Shown here in pieces: positions 48,369-57,815 of a stretch of 64,000 nt of DNA. The DNA is taken from contig WSYJ01000186.1 of assembly GCA_020186115.1 (NCBI GenBank), positions 1 to 64,000 of the forward strand, in the 5' to 3' direction. The translations under genes and the position numbers were made by a program. Source of the stretch: Histomonas meleagridis. Taxonomy: Eukaryota > Parabasalia > Tritrichomonadida > Dientamoebidae. A model generated the notes under the pieces. The model had not been told where the DNA came from. It saw nothing but the letters and a program-made list of their open reading frames with translations, and did not search any database. Positions within the stretch are counted from its first letter, which is position 1; each line of letters begins with the position of its first letter.

Positions 48369-51302
48369 ACTCCTCTTATGATTGCATGCATTGAAGGTTA
48401 TTTTGATATTGTTGAGTTACTTCTTGCACAAAAAGGAATTTTACGAAATGATAAAAACAGATTTTCTTCTTATAATATGATATTTGATACATATATTTGG
48501 ATTTTATTCATTATATTTATGACTCCTCTTTTATTAGCAATACAAAATGATAATAAAAAAATTGTTAAATTGCTTCTTGCAGAAAAAAGGATTAACATTA
48601 GTATGAAAAATATTTCTTTATTTAATAAAATTTTTACAAAAATATTTTGATATTTGATTTTAATCATTAATATTTATTTGATTTTTCCTGTACACCATTG
48701 ATATGTGCAGCTCAAACTAACAATATCAAATTAACTAAGTTACTTCTAAAGCAAAAAAATATTGATATAAATTCCCAAGATTTTTGTTTCATTTATGTAT
48801 TGTTTATTTTAAAGACTTAATAATTAAAAATCATATTTGGAATTTATTTAAAAAAATTCTTACTGCACTTATGCAAGCATCATGGAGAGGTTACATTGAA
48901 ATAGTAAAAATTCTTCTTAAGCAAAAGCTTGATATAAACAAAATTGATATTTATATACTTTATATCGAAATAATTTTAATAATTTTATGTTTTAAAATTA
49001 TATTTTATTTTTATTAAAATTATTTGAAACAGCTCTTATAATATCATTGAAAAATGGACAAACAGAAATTGCTAAATTACTTATTAAGCATGGAATTGAT
49101 TTTAATAAAGCAGGTATTTATATTATATATTTTTTATTTATACTAATAATTTGATGTATTATACCGAAATATGAAATCTCATAAAATTTTTTGATACTCC
49201 ACTTATGTTAGCAATAAAAAATGGTTATACAGAAATATATAAATTACTTCTTGAACAAAAAGGAATTGATATTGATGCTAAAGATTATTATATGTTTTAT
49301 TTCAGATTTATTTCAATAATTTGATATTTCTAAATAATATTTGGAAATTATTTAAATTATTTAATACAGCACTTATTTTGGCAATAAAAAAAGGTGATGA
49401 TGAAGTGTCTAAATTACTTCTTGAAAAAATCGACACCGGCATCAATGCTAAAGACATTTTTTTATTTTGTTCAAAGCTTATTATAATCATTTTATATTTC
49501 AAAATAATAATTGGAAATTATTAAAATCATTTGACACAGCACTCATATTAGCAACAGGAAAAGGTAATATTGAAATAGTTAAATTGATTCTTAAAAACTT
49601 TATAACTAATGTCAATATCAAAAATATATTTTTGCTTGATTTAATATTAACTTTAATGATTTTTTGTTTCTAAATAATATTTGGAAATCTTTCAAATTAT
49701 TTAATACAGCACTCATAATTTCCGTTGGAAAATGTTATATCGAAATATTTAAATTACTTCTTGAACAAGAAGGAATTGCTATTAATGAGAAAAACATAAT
49801 TTTGTTTAATTTGGGGTTGAATTTATTCAATTGATATTTAAATATAACTTTTGGTAATTATTACAATTATTTAAAACAGCGCTTATACTGTCAGTTGAAA
49901 AAGGTTATATTGATATGTGCATTTTGCTTATTCAAAAAGAAAATATTGATCTTAATATTAAAGATATTTGTTTGCTTAATTTAATTTTTCTTTTATTAAT
50001 TTCATATATCAAAATATTATTTGGTGTTTATTCATAAAATTTCAAACGGCACTTATGTATGCAACTGAAAGAGGTTATATTGAAATAGTCAAAGAAATTA
50101 TCTGGAAAAAAGGAATTGAAATCAATGAGCAAAATATTTCTTTGTTTTATACAATTTTTATTTCATTAATATTATATTTCATTATAATATTTAGAATTTT
50201 TTTTAATTTTTTTAAAACAGCACTTATTTTAGCATGTGAAAGAGGACATTATAAAATTGTTAAATTACTTCTTAATTATGAAGGAATTGATGTTAATATC
50301 AAAAATATATTATCATTTTATTTAATTTTTGTTTTAATAGAATATTATTTCATATTGATATTTGGAAATTGTTCAAAATAATTCAAACAGCAATTATGTT
50401 AGCAACTGAAAATGGATTTACTGAAATAGTCAAATTACTTATTAAAAAAGAAGAAATTGATATTAATGTTAAAGATGTTTATTTGTTTTGTTTATTGTTT
50501 AATATAGTGATCTAATGTATTAAAATAATGTTTGGAATTTAATTAAAATATTTCAAACAGTACTTCTATTGGCAACGCAAAAAGGTTTTACTGAAATTAC
50601 TAATGTTCTTATTGAGAAAGGAACTGATATCAATGTAAAGAATATTTGTATATTTTATTCAAAGTTTATTTTACTTATAAAAAGTTTTTAAGTAAAATTT
50701 GGAATTTATTTAATATAATTTTAACACCACTCGTTTTTGCAATTAGAAAAGGTTATACTGAAATTGCACTATTACTTCTTAAACAAGAAGGAATTGATAT
50801 TAGTGTTAAAGAAGTTTATTTGTTTTACCTACATTTTGTTTCAATAATATCGAATTTCAAAAAATTGTTTGGAAATTATTTAAAATACTTAATACAATGT
50901 TAATGATTGCATCTAATAGAGATCAAATTGAAATTGTTAAATTACTACTTGAAAAAAATGTAATTGATATAAATGCCAAAAATAATAAATTGTTTTATTT
51001 AAAATTTCCTGAAATAATTTGATGTTTTGTAATGTTATTAGGAAATTATTTAAAATATTTGAAACAGCTCTTATGCTAGCAGCCAAAAATTATAATACAG
51101 ATATACTTAAATTACTTCTTGAACAAAAAGGAATTGATATAAATGCTAAAAATGATTATTTAATGTATTTAAAATTTATTTCAATGATTCGATGTTACTT
51201 ATTAAAATTTGGAAATTAAACAAATTATTTCAAACAGCACTTATGTTAGCATCTCAAAAAGGTTACACGGAAATCATTAATATACTCAGCGGAAACAAAT
51301 AA
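48369..51302 (+). repeat. Array of 18 intact ankyrin units separated by constant ~68-nt spacers
   Basis: Units begin with a T-(A/P)-L codon run at 48369, 48522, 48692, 48862, 49029, 49196, 49366, 49536, 49706, 49876, 50046, 50217, 50387, 50557, 50724, 50894, 51064 and 51234. Steps are 153, 170, 170, 167, 167, 170 (five times), 171, 170, 170, 167, 170, 170, 170. Each unit reads as a full ankyrin repeat, e.g. TALMLAAKNYNTDILKLLLE then QKGIDINAKN, with no stop or frameshift. The 167 steps are exactly those whose ankyrin has one residue fewer. Spacers are AT-rich and alike (TTTGTTTTATTT...TTTGATATTT...TATTTGGAAATTATTT). Most carry a stop and all 68-nt ones change frame. The last unit ends with its own TAA at 51300-51302. 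GT-AG borders are not conserved. Confidence 0.88.
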
Positions 51303-51575
51303 TTGATATGCAACAACATGGTTTTGTCATGATTAAATATAAATTCATCAAAAATTGTAATTAATGAAAAAGTATTTAAATCTATTTAATTAACTTATGT
51401 GTGTTTCATGAAGTTAATAAAAATACCTTTTCTAAATATGATTTTACTATTATTCTTCAATTTTTTTTCTAAATATTCATATAAGTATCTATTTCCATTA
51501 TATTAACAAATAAATGTAAGACAAAAAAATTATTTTGCTTACTTGTTATTGAGGAAGATATACAATGGATTTCTT

Positions 51576-51941
51576 TCACTTTAATTCTTTGATCTTATCG
51601 AGTCGTTGTTCCCAATTAATGTTAATTTCTAAGCCATTCTCAGCGAATGATACATCAATTATCTTCGTAATTGTTCGATGTGGTATATTTTCAAACCTTA
51701 ATGAATCCCAATCAATATGAGTAAGAGATGTGTAATTACTATATGAACGAAGTTGTGGAGGGCCATACATATTGACATTTAATGCTTTGTCTTGTTTTTT
51801 GGTTCCATTATATTGGTCAGCCAAATCTAAATCGATGTCATCATCGTCACCTAAATTATTATGAATAACTTCAAGGCCATTCTCATCTAGTAATGCATCG
51901 TTACCTGAATCTGCTTCGCTCTCGTCAGATGATATATACAT
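51576..51941 (-). CDS. Short acidic protein, unknown; N-terminus may extend
   Basis: 121 residues from the ATG at 51941. The first half is acidic (SSDESEADSGNDALLDENG; DDDDIDLDLADQY). The second half looks globular (MYGPPQLRSYSNYTSLTHID, DVSFAENGLEININWEQRL). The frame stays open and protein-like upstream for about 55 more codons (LVHYKAIDLYARGPRNLYQA) to near 52100, but has no ATG. A first exon, or a start inside another frame (MGHPK at about 52088), may be joined by an intron. No family is recognised. Confidence 0.55.
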   Translation of the reverse strand: MYISSDESEADSGNDALLDENGLEVIHNNLGDDDDIDLDLADQYNGTKKQDKALNVNMYGPPQLRSYSNYTSLTHIDWDSLRFENIPHRTITKIIDVSFAENGLEININWEQRLDKIKELK

Positions 51942-52075
51942 TAAATTGGTATCAAATGTAGATTGATAATATGCCTTGTATTTTTCTAGGGAGGCTTGAT
52001 ATAAATTACGTGGGCCACGAGCATAGAGATCTATGGCTTTATAATGAACTAGTGTTGTTTTCTTAGAGTTGGAAC

Positions 52076-52089
52076 TTTGGGGTGGCCCA
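52076..52089 (+). promoter_or_regulatory. 14-bp GC-rich promoter motif, copy 2
   Basis: TTTGGGGTGGCCCA, identical to the minus-strand motif at 31171-31184. It ends 27 bp upstream of the ATG at 52117 (copy 1 also lies 27 bp from its ATG) and within the divergent interval to the 51941 gene. Equal spacing argues for function as a core-promoter element. Confidence 0.6.
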
Positions 52090-52116
52090 TTAATATTCGT
52101 TTGTTTTTTTACAAAA

Positions 52117-53301
52117 ATGGAAAATAAAAATCAAAACAATGTTTTAAAAGTCGAAAAAATAAATCCAAGCACAAAATCAGGTAAAACAATTCAAAGAATT
52201 ATAAATAATCAAATGAATGAGATAGAGCAATTTAAAAATGAAATTAAAATTAAAGAAGAAAAAATGAAACAGATGCAAAAAGAAATAAATACTCTTAAAG
52301 AAAGGAACACTCATATTCATCAAGAGTATGTAAAAATGTTACATTTATATAAAACAATTGAAGAACAATTTCGGAATCAAATATCTGTTTTACAAAATAA
52401 ATTAATAGCAACACAACAAAAATTTCATCAAAAGCTTGAAAATAGGTCAACAACTATTATTCATTTGCAAAATGAAAATGAAGAATTAAAATCAAAACTT
52501 AATCCATCTATTTCATACAATTATAATTTAAATGTTCAAGAGCTTGGTAAAGCAGTTAGTCACTTACAAGAAAAAGCTAAAGGATTAATGGATAAACTTG
52601 AAGATAAAACACTTCAAATTTCATTTATCAAAAACGATATTCAAAATCCAATTTTATCTCCAAAAACACAAAGTTCATTATTAAATGAATTTCATCAATT
52701 AAAGATAGAAAATGATAATCTTATAAAAGAACTTTCATTAATAAAAGAAAATAATAATAACAAAATTCTACTTAAAGAAAATGATGAACTAAAGATAAAA
52801 AATCAAAAACAAAACGAAGTAATTAAATATCTTCAACTTGAAAATATCAATTTAAAGCAAAAAATTAAAGAAGCTATTGAAGGAAATCATGAAATGATTC
52901 AAAGAAATAAAGAAATGAAAAAAGTTGTTAAAGAGCATATAAAAGATAAACAAAATTATAACAATGAAAATGTTGATCAAATTATTCATAATCTTCAAAG
53001 TGAAAATAAGAAACTGAGAGAAAATAATGTAAAATTATACAAAAAGACAATCCAATTACAAAACTCTCTTGCTTCAAATATAACAACAAATAGCTCAAGC
53101 TTTGAAAAAGAAATAATTTTATATAAAAAAGAAAATGAACAACTTAAACAAAAAATAAATTTAATGAAACAAAAATTAGAGAACAACACAAAAATGAAAG
53201 AAAATCAATTTGGATTATCAAATCAACAAAATGAGTTTAATAATATAAGCAAAAAATTGATTCATCAAATCCAATTATTAGTTTCAGAAGTTGATCATTA
53301 A
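52117..53301 (+). CDS. Long coiled-coil protein
   Basis: 394 residues from the ATG at 52117; upstream codons of the same frame lie in the promoter motif. Nearly the whole length is a Lys/Glu/Gln/Asn-rich heptad coiled coil (EIKIKEEKMKQMQKEINTLK; LLKENDELKIKNQKQNEVIK). No head domain or membrane segment is seen. Such proteins commonly scaffold cytoskeleton or centrosome-like structures. The exact role is unknown. Confidence 0.7.
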   Translation: MENKNQNNVLKVEKINPSTKSGKTIQRIINNQMNEIEQFKNEIKIKEEKMKQMQKEINTLKERNTHIHQEYVKMLHLYKTIEEQFRNQISVLQNKLIATQQKFHQKLENRSTTIIHLQNENEELKSKLNPSISYNYNLNVQELGKAVSHLQEKAKGLMDKLEDKTLQISFIKNDIQNPILSPKTQSSLLNEFHQLKIENDNLIKELSLIKENNNNKILLKENDELKIKNQKQNEVIKYLQLENINLKQKIKEAIEGNHEMIQRNKEMKKVVKEHIKDKQNYNNENVDQIIHNLQSENKKLRENNVKLYKKTIQLQNSLASNITTNSSSFEKEIILYKKENEQLKQKINLMKQKLENNTKMKENQFGLSNQQNEFNNISKKLIHQIQLLVSEVDH

Positions 53302-53400
53302 AACAAATTTTGTTTCATAAACAACCGTTAAAAATATTTTTAATTTTGAATTAAACCGTTTCATTCAAATCTTGCATCAAAGTTTTGATTTATTAATTGA

Positions 53401-56187
53401 TTATTTGCTAATTGATCCAAATCTAGAAGCAGCACTTTGTTGTTGTCTGTTTTGGCCAAAGTTATATCCACGTCCTCCTCTATTTCCTTGGTTACTTCCT
53501 CTACCACCTTGTTGTCTATCGCCTTGACCTCTGTTGAGTCCTCCAAACCTTTCATTTGGAGAGCGTCCTTCATTTTGTTGACGATTATCTCCTCCTCTTC
53601 CACCTCTGTTGTTTCTATATGGTCTATTATTATCATTGTCATCATTTCTTCTTGGTGGACCATATGGTCTTCTATCACCTGATGGTTTCCTATCAGTAGA
53701 TGGTTGGTATGGAGCTGGTTTAGAAGTAGGTGGTTGGTAAGGAGCTGGTTTAGAAGTTGGTGGTTGATATGGAGCTGGTTTAGAAGTTGGTGGTTGATAA
53801 GGAGCTGGTTTAGAAGTCGGTGGTTGGTATGGAGCTGGTTTCTTCTCTTCTTCCTTCTTTTCTTCTTCTTTAACATCTTCTTTCTTCTCTTCTTCCTTCT
53901 TTTCTTCTTCTTTAACTTCATCTTCCTTCTTTTCTTCAACAGGTTGTTTCTCAACAGGAGGCTGTTGTAAGACACCCATAAGAGGCATAGCAGGTTGTAA
54001 CTTTGATCCAAGTCCAGAAGCTTCTTGCATTTCTTTTCTTGTTTGGATCACGAATGCTTCATATATTGGTTGTAATTCCTTACAAACGTTACACATCTTT
54101 TCATATTCAGCCAATTCATCTGCGTTATTCTTTGCGCGTTGTTTATTTTGGAAGACAAGTAACTTTTGGATAAGTGGTGCTTCACCTTCATATCTTTGTT
54201 CAAGCATATGTTTTTGCGCAAGTCTTTCAAGGATTCTTTCTTTACCAATTTTCTCTTTAACGAGACTCATCTTCTTAGCGATTATATCACTTTCTGAACG
54301 CATTTCTTCGATAGCTTTCACTTTAATTTGATGATTCTTATATTTAATCCATTCAAGATCATCACTTTTAGATTTACCGGTATGATTTGGAGTATTTTCA
54401 TCAGTTTCTTGTAAGAAGGAATCGAAATTAATTTCATTATCACGCGCTATAAGTTTTGCTTCAGTATATGCAAAGTTAAATTCAGCTTCACGTTTATCAC
54501 GGATTTCTTTCTTCTTCTTTTCTTCTTCACGTTTACGTCTTTCTTCATCTTCAAGCATTTTTTGATGCTTTTCACGACGTTTATTCTCTTCAAGTTCAAT
54601 TCTTTTTTGTTCCATTTTCTGTTTCAAAGTTCTTTCCTCGAGAGTCTTCTTACGTTTAATGAATTCTTCTTCAGTCATATAAATTTCGCCATTATAAAGA
54701 CGACTTGATTTCTTAGTGAAATCTTCGGGAAGATTACGCTTAATCTTTTGGAATTCATCAAATATATTACAAAGTTGATCATTAAGTGGCGATAAAGAAT
54801 TTTGTAAACATTGATTACCACGAGGACGGAAATCGACAGATTTATCCTTAAGATTAATATGTGCAGGTATTAATGAATGACGTGCAGCACTAATAATGAT
54901 CGATTGAATCTTTTCGATTGGTAACCAAGAAATTATTGATGAAAGTTCTTCGAATTCAATTGTTAAATAATGATTACGAATACTTTGGATTGCTCTTAAT
55001 GCTGCATAAGATGAAAGACTTTCTTCATATTCTTTGAAGTATTGTTCATTCGAAAATTCCTTCTTAAACTCAATGAATTTCTCACAGATTTCAAATGGAT
55101 CTGAACCTGTTTCAGCAACTGATATTAATTCAATTAACAATGTGGTACATTTATCATGTGGAGAACTTAAAAGTTTTTCGATAAGACGATTAATTAAATC
55201 TGAACGTCTTGGAATATCTGATTGATTTAAGAAGTTGGTGAAACTAATCTCTGTTGGTAAGTCATAATCAGAAGCATTTAATGGTGACGTCGCTGTCTCA
55301 ATGAGTATAATATTCGCCATTTGTTGGAGTGGTATTGGTGGCTCAAGTTTCGATTCCTTATAAAATGTATAAAGGTTTTCATGCTGAATGGCAGTGAAAA
55401 GTTTATACTCTCCTTTCTGTAACAGCGTATGTTTTGCAACTTCGATTTTCTCGCGAAGATCTAACGGAACATTATCTTTCTTAATGAACTCATTCGCTTC
55501 TGACAATGCTTGGAGCGCCTGGTTGAAAAGCTTAAGTTCGAACGCCGCTTTGTAACGCGCGTATTGGGAATCAATGAATTTTAATGCAGACGGACCCATC
55601 AAATCATTATAACTTCGATAATAACTTAAGTCGTTTGAAAACTTCTCTACATCTTCTGGGCGATTGTATTGGACACAGAATTGGAACGCTTGCTTAACAA
55701 TCGAATGATACAAATCATCATACTTCGATACTTGCTTGACAAGCTCATTAAGGATTTGACGTATCGCATCGAAAAGGAAATCAATCACTGGTTTGACAAT
55801 GGATTCACTTAAAAGGCGGGGCAAATCAACATGTGCAAGTAATGGAGACGCACATTTCTTTTCTTCGCCTTCCGCACGCGTTTGTTCCTCTTTGATTTTG
55901 GCGTTGCAGTTGTTGATGTACGATTGGAGCGATGTCGGAAGTGTATCTAAGGCATAGTCAACTGAAAGACGAATGTACGAATGAAGCGCTTTCGTCGGCT
56001 GGTGGAGTTCCGCTGAGAGCTTGAGCGCAAGTTGGGCTAATCGATCATGAACGGGATCCCAGGAACGGATACGAAGCTTTGAGAAATAATCGTTTAAAAC
56101 TTCGAGCGCTTGGTCCTTGTAACCGGTGGCGTCAAGGTGCTGCGATTGGGAGAGAGCAAGTTCGCTTGGGGAATTTCTTGAGGCCAT
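53401..56187 (-). CDS. Translation initiation factor eIF3 subunit A
   Basis: 928 residues. The N-terminus (SELALSQSQHLDATGYKDQA, then LEVLNDYFSKLRIRSWDPVH) matches the start of eIF3a. The PCI region lies at about 320-510 (FEELSSIISWLPIEKIQSII). A long charged helix (about 530-760) follows, as in other eIF3a proteins. The C-terminus has an acidic/basic E/K stretch, five copies of a KPAPYQPPTS decapeptide, and an RGG-rich tail. eIF3a is the scaffold of eIF3 on the 40S subunit. The first ~750 bp of coding sequence are less AT-rich than the rest. The overlapping 216-codon minus-strand frame at 53361-54011 is a shadow. Confidence 0.92.
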   Translation of the reverse strand: MASRNSPSELALSQSQHLDATGYKDQALEVLNDYFSKLRIRSWDPVHDRLAQLALKLSAELHQPTKALHSYIRLSVDYALDTLPTSLQSYINNCNAKIKEEQTRAEGEEKKCASPLLAHVDLPRLLSESIVKPVIDFLFDAIRQILNELVKQVSKYDDLYHSIVKQAFQFCVQYNRPEDVEKFSNDLSYYRSYNDLMGPSALKFIDSQYARYKAAFELKLFNQALQALSEANEFIKKDNVPLDLREKIEVAKHTLLQKGEYKLFTAIQHENLYTFYKESKLEPPIPLQQMANIILIETATSPLNASDYDLPTEISFTNFLNQSDIPRRSDLINRLIEKLLSSPHDKCTTLLIELISVAETGSDPFEICEKFIEFKKEFSNEQYFKEYEESLSSYAALRAIQSIRNHYLTIEFEELSSIISWLPIEKIQSIIISAARHSLIPAHINLKDKSVDFRPRGNQCLQNSLSPLNDQLCNIFDEFQKIKRNLPEDFTKKSSRLYNGEIYMTEEEFIKRKKTLEERTLKQKMEQKRIELEENKRREKHQKMLEDEERRKREEEKKKKEIRDKREAEFNFAYTEAKLIARDNEINFDSFLQETDENTPNHTGKSKSDDLEWIKYKNHQIKVKAIEEMRSESDIIAKKMSLVKEKIGKERILERLAQKHMLEQRYEGEAPLIQKLLVFQNKQRAKNNADELAEYEKMCNVCKELQPIYEAFVIQTRKEMQEASGLGSKLQPAMPLMGVLQQPPVEKQPVEEKKEDEVKEEEKKEEEKKEDVKEEEKKEEEKKPAPYQPPTSKPAPYQPPTSKPAPYQPPTSKPAPYQPPTSKPAPYQPSTDRKPSGDRRPYGPPRRNDDNDNNRPYRNNRGGRGGDNRQQNEGRSPNERFGGLNRGQGDRQQGGRGSNQGNRGGRGYNFGQNRQQQSAASRFGSISK
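53697..53846 (-). repeat. 30-bp tandem repeat in eIF3a (KPAPYQPPTS x5)
   Basis: Five near-identical 30-bp units encode a proline-rich decapeptide before the RGG tail. The units differ at only a few third positions, so they look recent and probably vary in number. Confidence 0.85.
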
Positions 56188-56515
56188 TTCAGAGATTGTG
56201 TCAGTTTTGTTATGGCCAATTAGTGACAGACATAAAACCTTTCAAATGTATTGGCATATGTCATGTCACATATTTTCTCAGAAATACCTAAACGTGTTCC
56301 CCAAATGAATAACTTTGGACCGGAAGAAATTTTTTCCCATTTCGCTATGATTTATTTATATGCGTTTTCTTCTATTTATATAGGCGATGCATTTTGAGGC
56401 TAAAGACTATGTTTGAGTTGTTGGTACATAGGAAACATATTAAAGAATCGATAAACATATTTTATATGAAAAAATATCACAAATTACGTCTAAAGGAAAT
56501 ATTAACGGTGCACCA

Positions 56516-56707
56516 ATGGGTACTTTATTTGCAATGATATGCTGTTCACTATTCATATTTCTTTTAAATACCGGAAGTATTGTTTTCGTTATTCGAAAAA
56601 AAAAAAATTCTATTTCATCAAGTCAACTTGCAAACGCTCAAACTCAAAGTAAAAAAGAATTCAATGAACGCAGATGTAAATGGCCAATGGATTTAAGATT
56701 GCGCTAA
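56516..56707 (+). CDS. Possible small single-pass membrane protein
   Basis: 63 residues from an ATG. A hydrophobic helix (MGTLFAMICCSLFIFLLNTG, continuing SIVFVIR) precedes KKKNSISSSQLANAQTQSKK and ends WPMDLRLR. The hydrophobic-then-basic plan suits a type III membrane protein, and an AACGGTG box sits 12 bp upstream. It has no recognised relative and may be chance or a remnant. Confidence 0.35.
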   Translation: MGTLFAMICCSLFIFLLNTGSIVFVIRKKKNSISSSQLANAQTQSKKEFNERRCKWPMDLRLR

Positions 56708-57793
56708 ACTTAACATTTCGGTTTATTATTTATTTCATATGAAATCATATTAATATTAATATATTAACTTTAAATAAAATCAATTTCATGTTAATTTTAA
56801 TATTTTTATTGTATTATGTTAATTTTCAACTATTGAAATGTTTTTTATAATTTACTTGAGTGGAAGAATATATTTAATCATGCCGATGTATATCTTGTTG
56901 ATTAGCTCAGCTTCAAAGAATTAGATCGTATCATCATAGATCGTAAATATTGAAAACAGTTTAGTCTCTTACATAAGGAATGCACCACATCCTTCGTATA
57001 TGGGCACTAATTTTTTATAATTAATATATATTCATATTTACATCCGAACTCAATATTATTAACATTCAAATTTATCACAAGCACAAAATATAATTCATAC
57101 AAAACTTACATGATCACTTAATATCTTCTATCTATTGCTAACGAATATTTTTTTGCATTAGAGCATTCTATGACAAACAACAAGAATTAAGTATTCAGAA
57201 GTCAAGCTTCCAAACATAATAAGTTCAATGTCATAATCAAATATATCGAACCATTTAATAATGCAATATTAGCTAATTCATTTCAATTTATTCACCGCCT
57301 GTTCGTTAAACAAATATCAAATTATTTATTAATTACATAGTTAAAGTTCTAATAAAATATTTAACCATATTTGCACAAATATATTAATTAATTTAACACA
57401 TTAATAATTTCGGAAAGTAAAGAAATATGAAACAGATTTTTCAATAATCTGTAAATTTAATTTATCCCATTATTTTATGAATGCTGATTTGGACAGTATC
57501 ACAATTGTTGTTATAGCGCATTAATTTTCAATTTTCTAAATTTGCGATTTCAATTTTTTATTTAATAAAATACGAAATTATATTTTTACTAAAGTACCTA
57601 AATAACAAATTCAATATCAGACTTGAACATATTTTTTTTCACTCTTACACAACTGTTACAATGCACAAAACGATATGTCACTTTTACTGCCTCGCGCGGT
57701 AAAACGAAAAATTTCAATTGAAAAAAACCCAAATTTTTTGACTTTTTGAAAGTCATGTTGGGGGATATTCAAAAGGATACATTTTTGCATTTG

Positions 57794-57801
57794 TCACTTT
57801 T
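57794..57801 (+). promoter_or_regulatory. Inr-like box for the 57816 gene
   Basis: TCACTTTT lies 14 bp before the ATG, an exact match to the consensus and similar in position to the other boxes in this window. Confidence 0.5.
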
Positions 57802-57815
57802 GAAAAAAAAAACTG

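Larger units (their letters stand above)
56188..57815. other. Divergent intergenic region, mostly empty
   Basis: About 1.6 kb of AT-rich DNA between eIF3a and the 829-residue gene. Apart from a small membrane-protein frame at 56516-56707, I find nothing coding. A TTAGCTCAG word near 56900 recalls a tRNA D-arm but has no matching T-arm. Confidence 0.45.

Noticed and set aside
48369-51302. Canonical GT-AG introns in the ankyrin spacers
   Set aside because: GT is absent from several spacers, AG is not found at a fixed right border, and neither GTAYGT nor ACTAACACACAG occurs. If spacers are removed, it is not by recognisable spliceosomal signals.
53361-54011. Long 216-codon minus-strand frame overlapping eIF3a
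   Set aside because: It is a by-product of the low-complexity E/K and Pro-rich coding repeat; its composition is not protein-like and the eIF3a frame is clearly the real one.
56890-56990. tRNA-like D-arm TTAGCTCAG
   Set aside because: No T-arm or anticodon stem at the expected distance.
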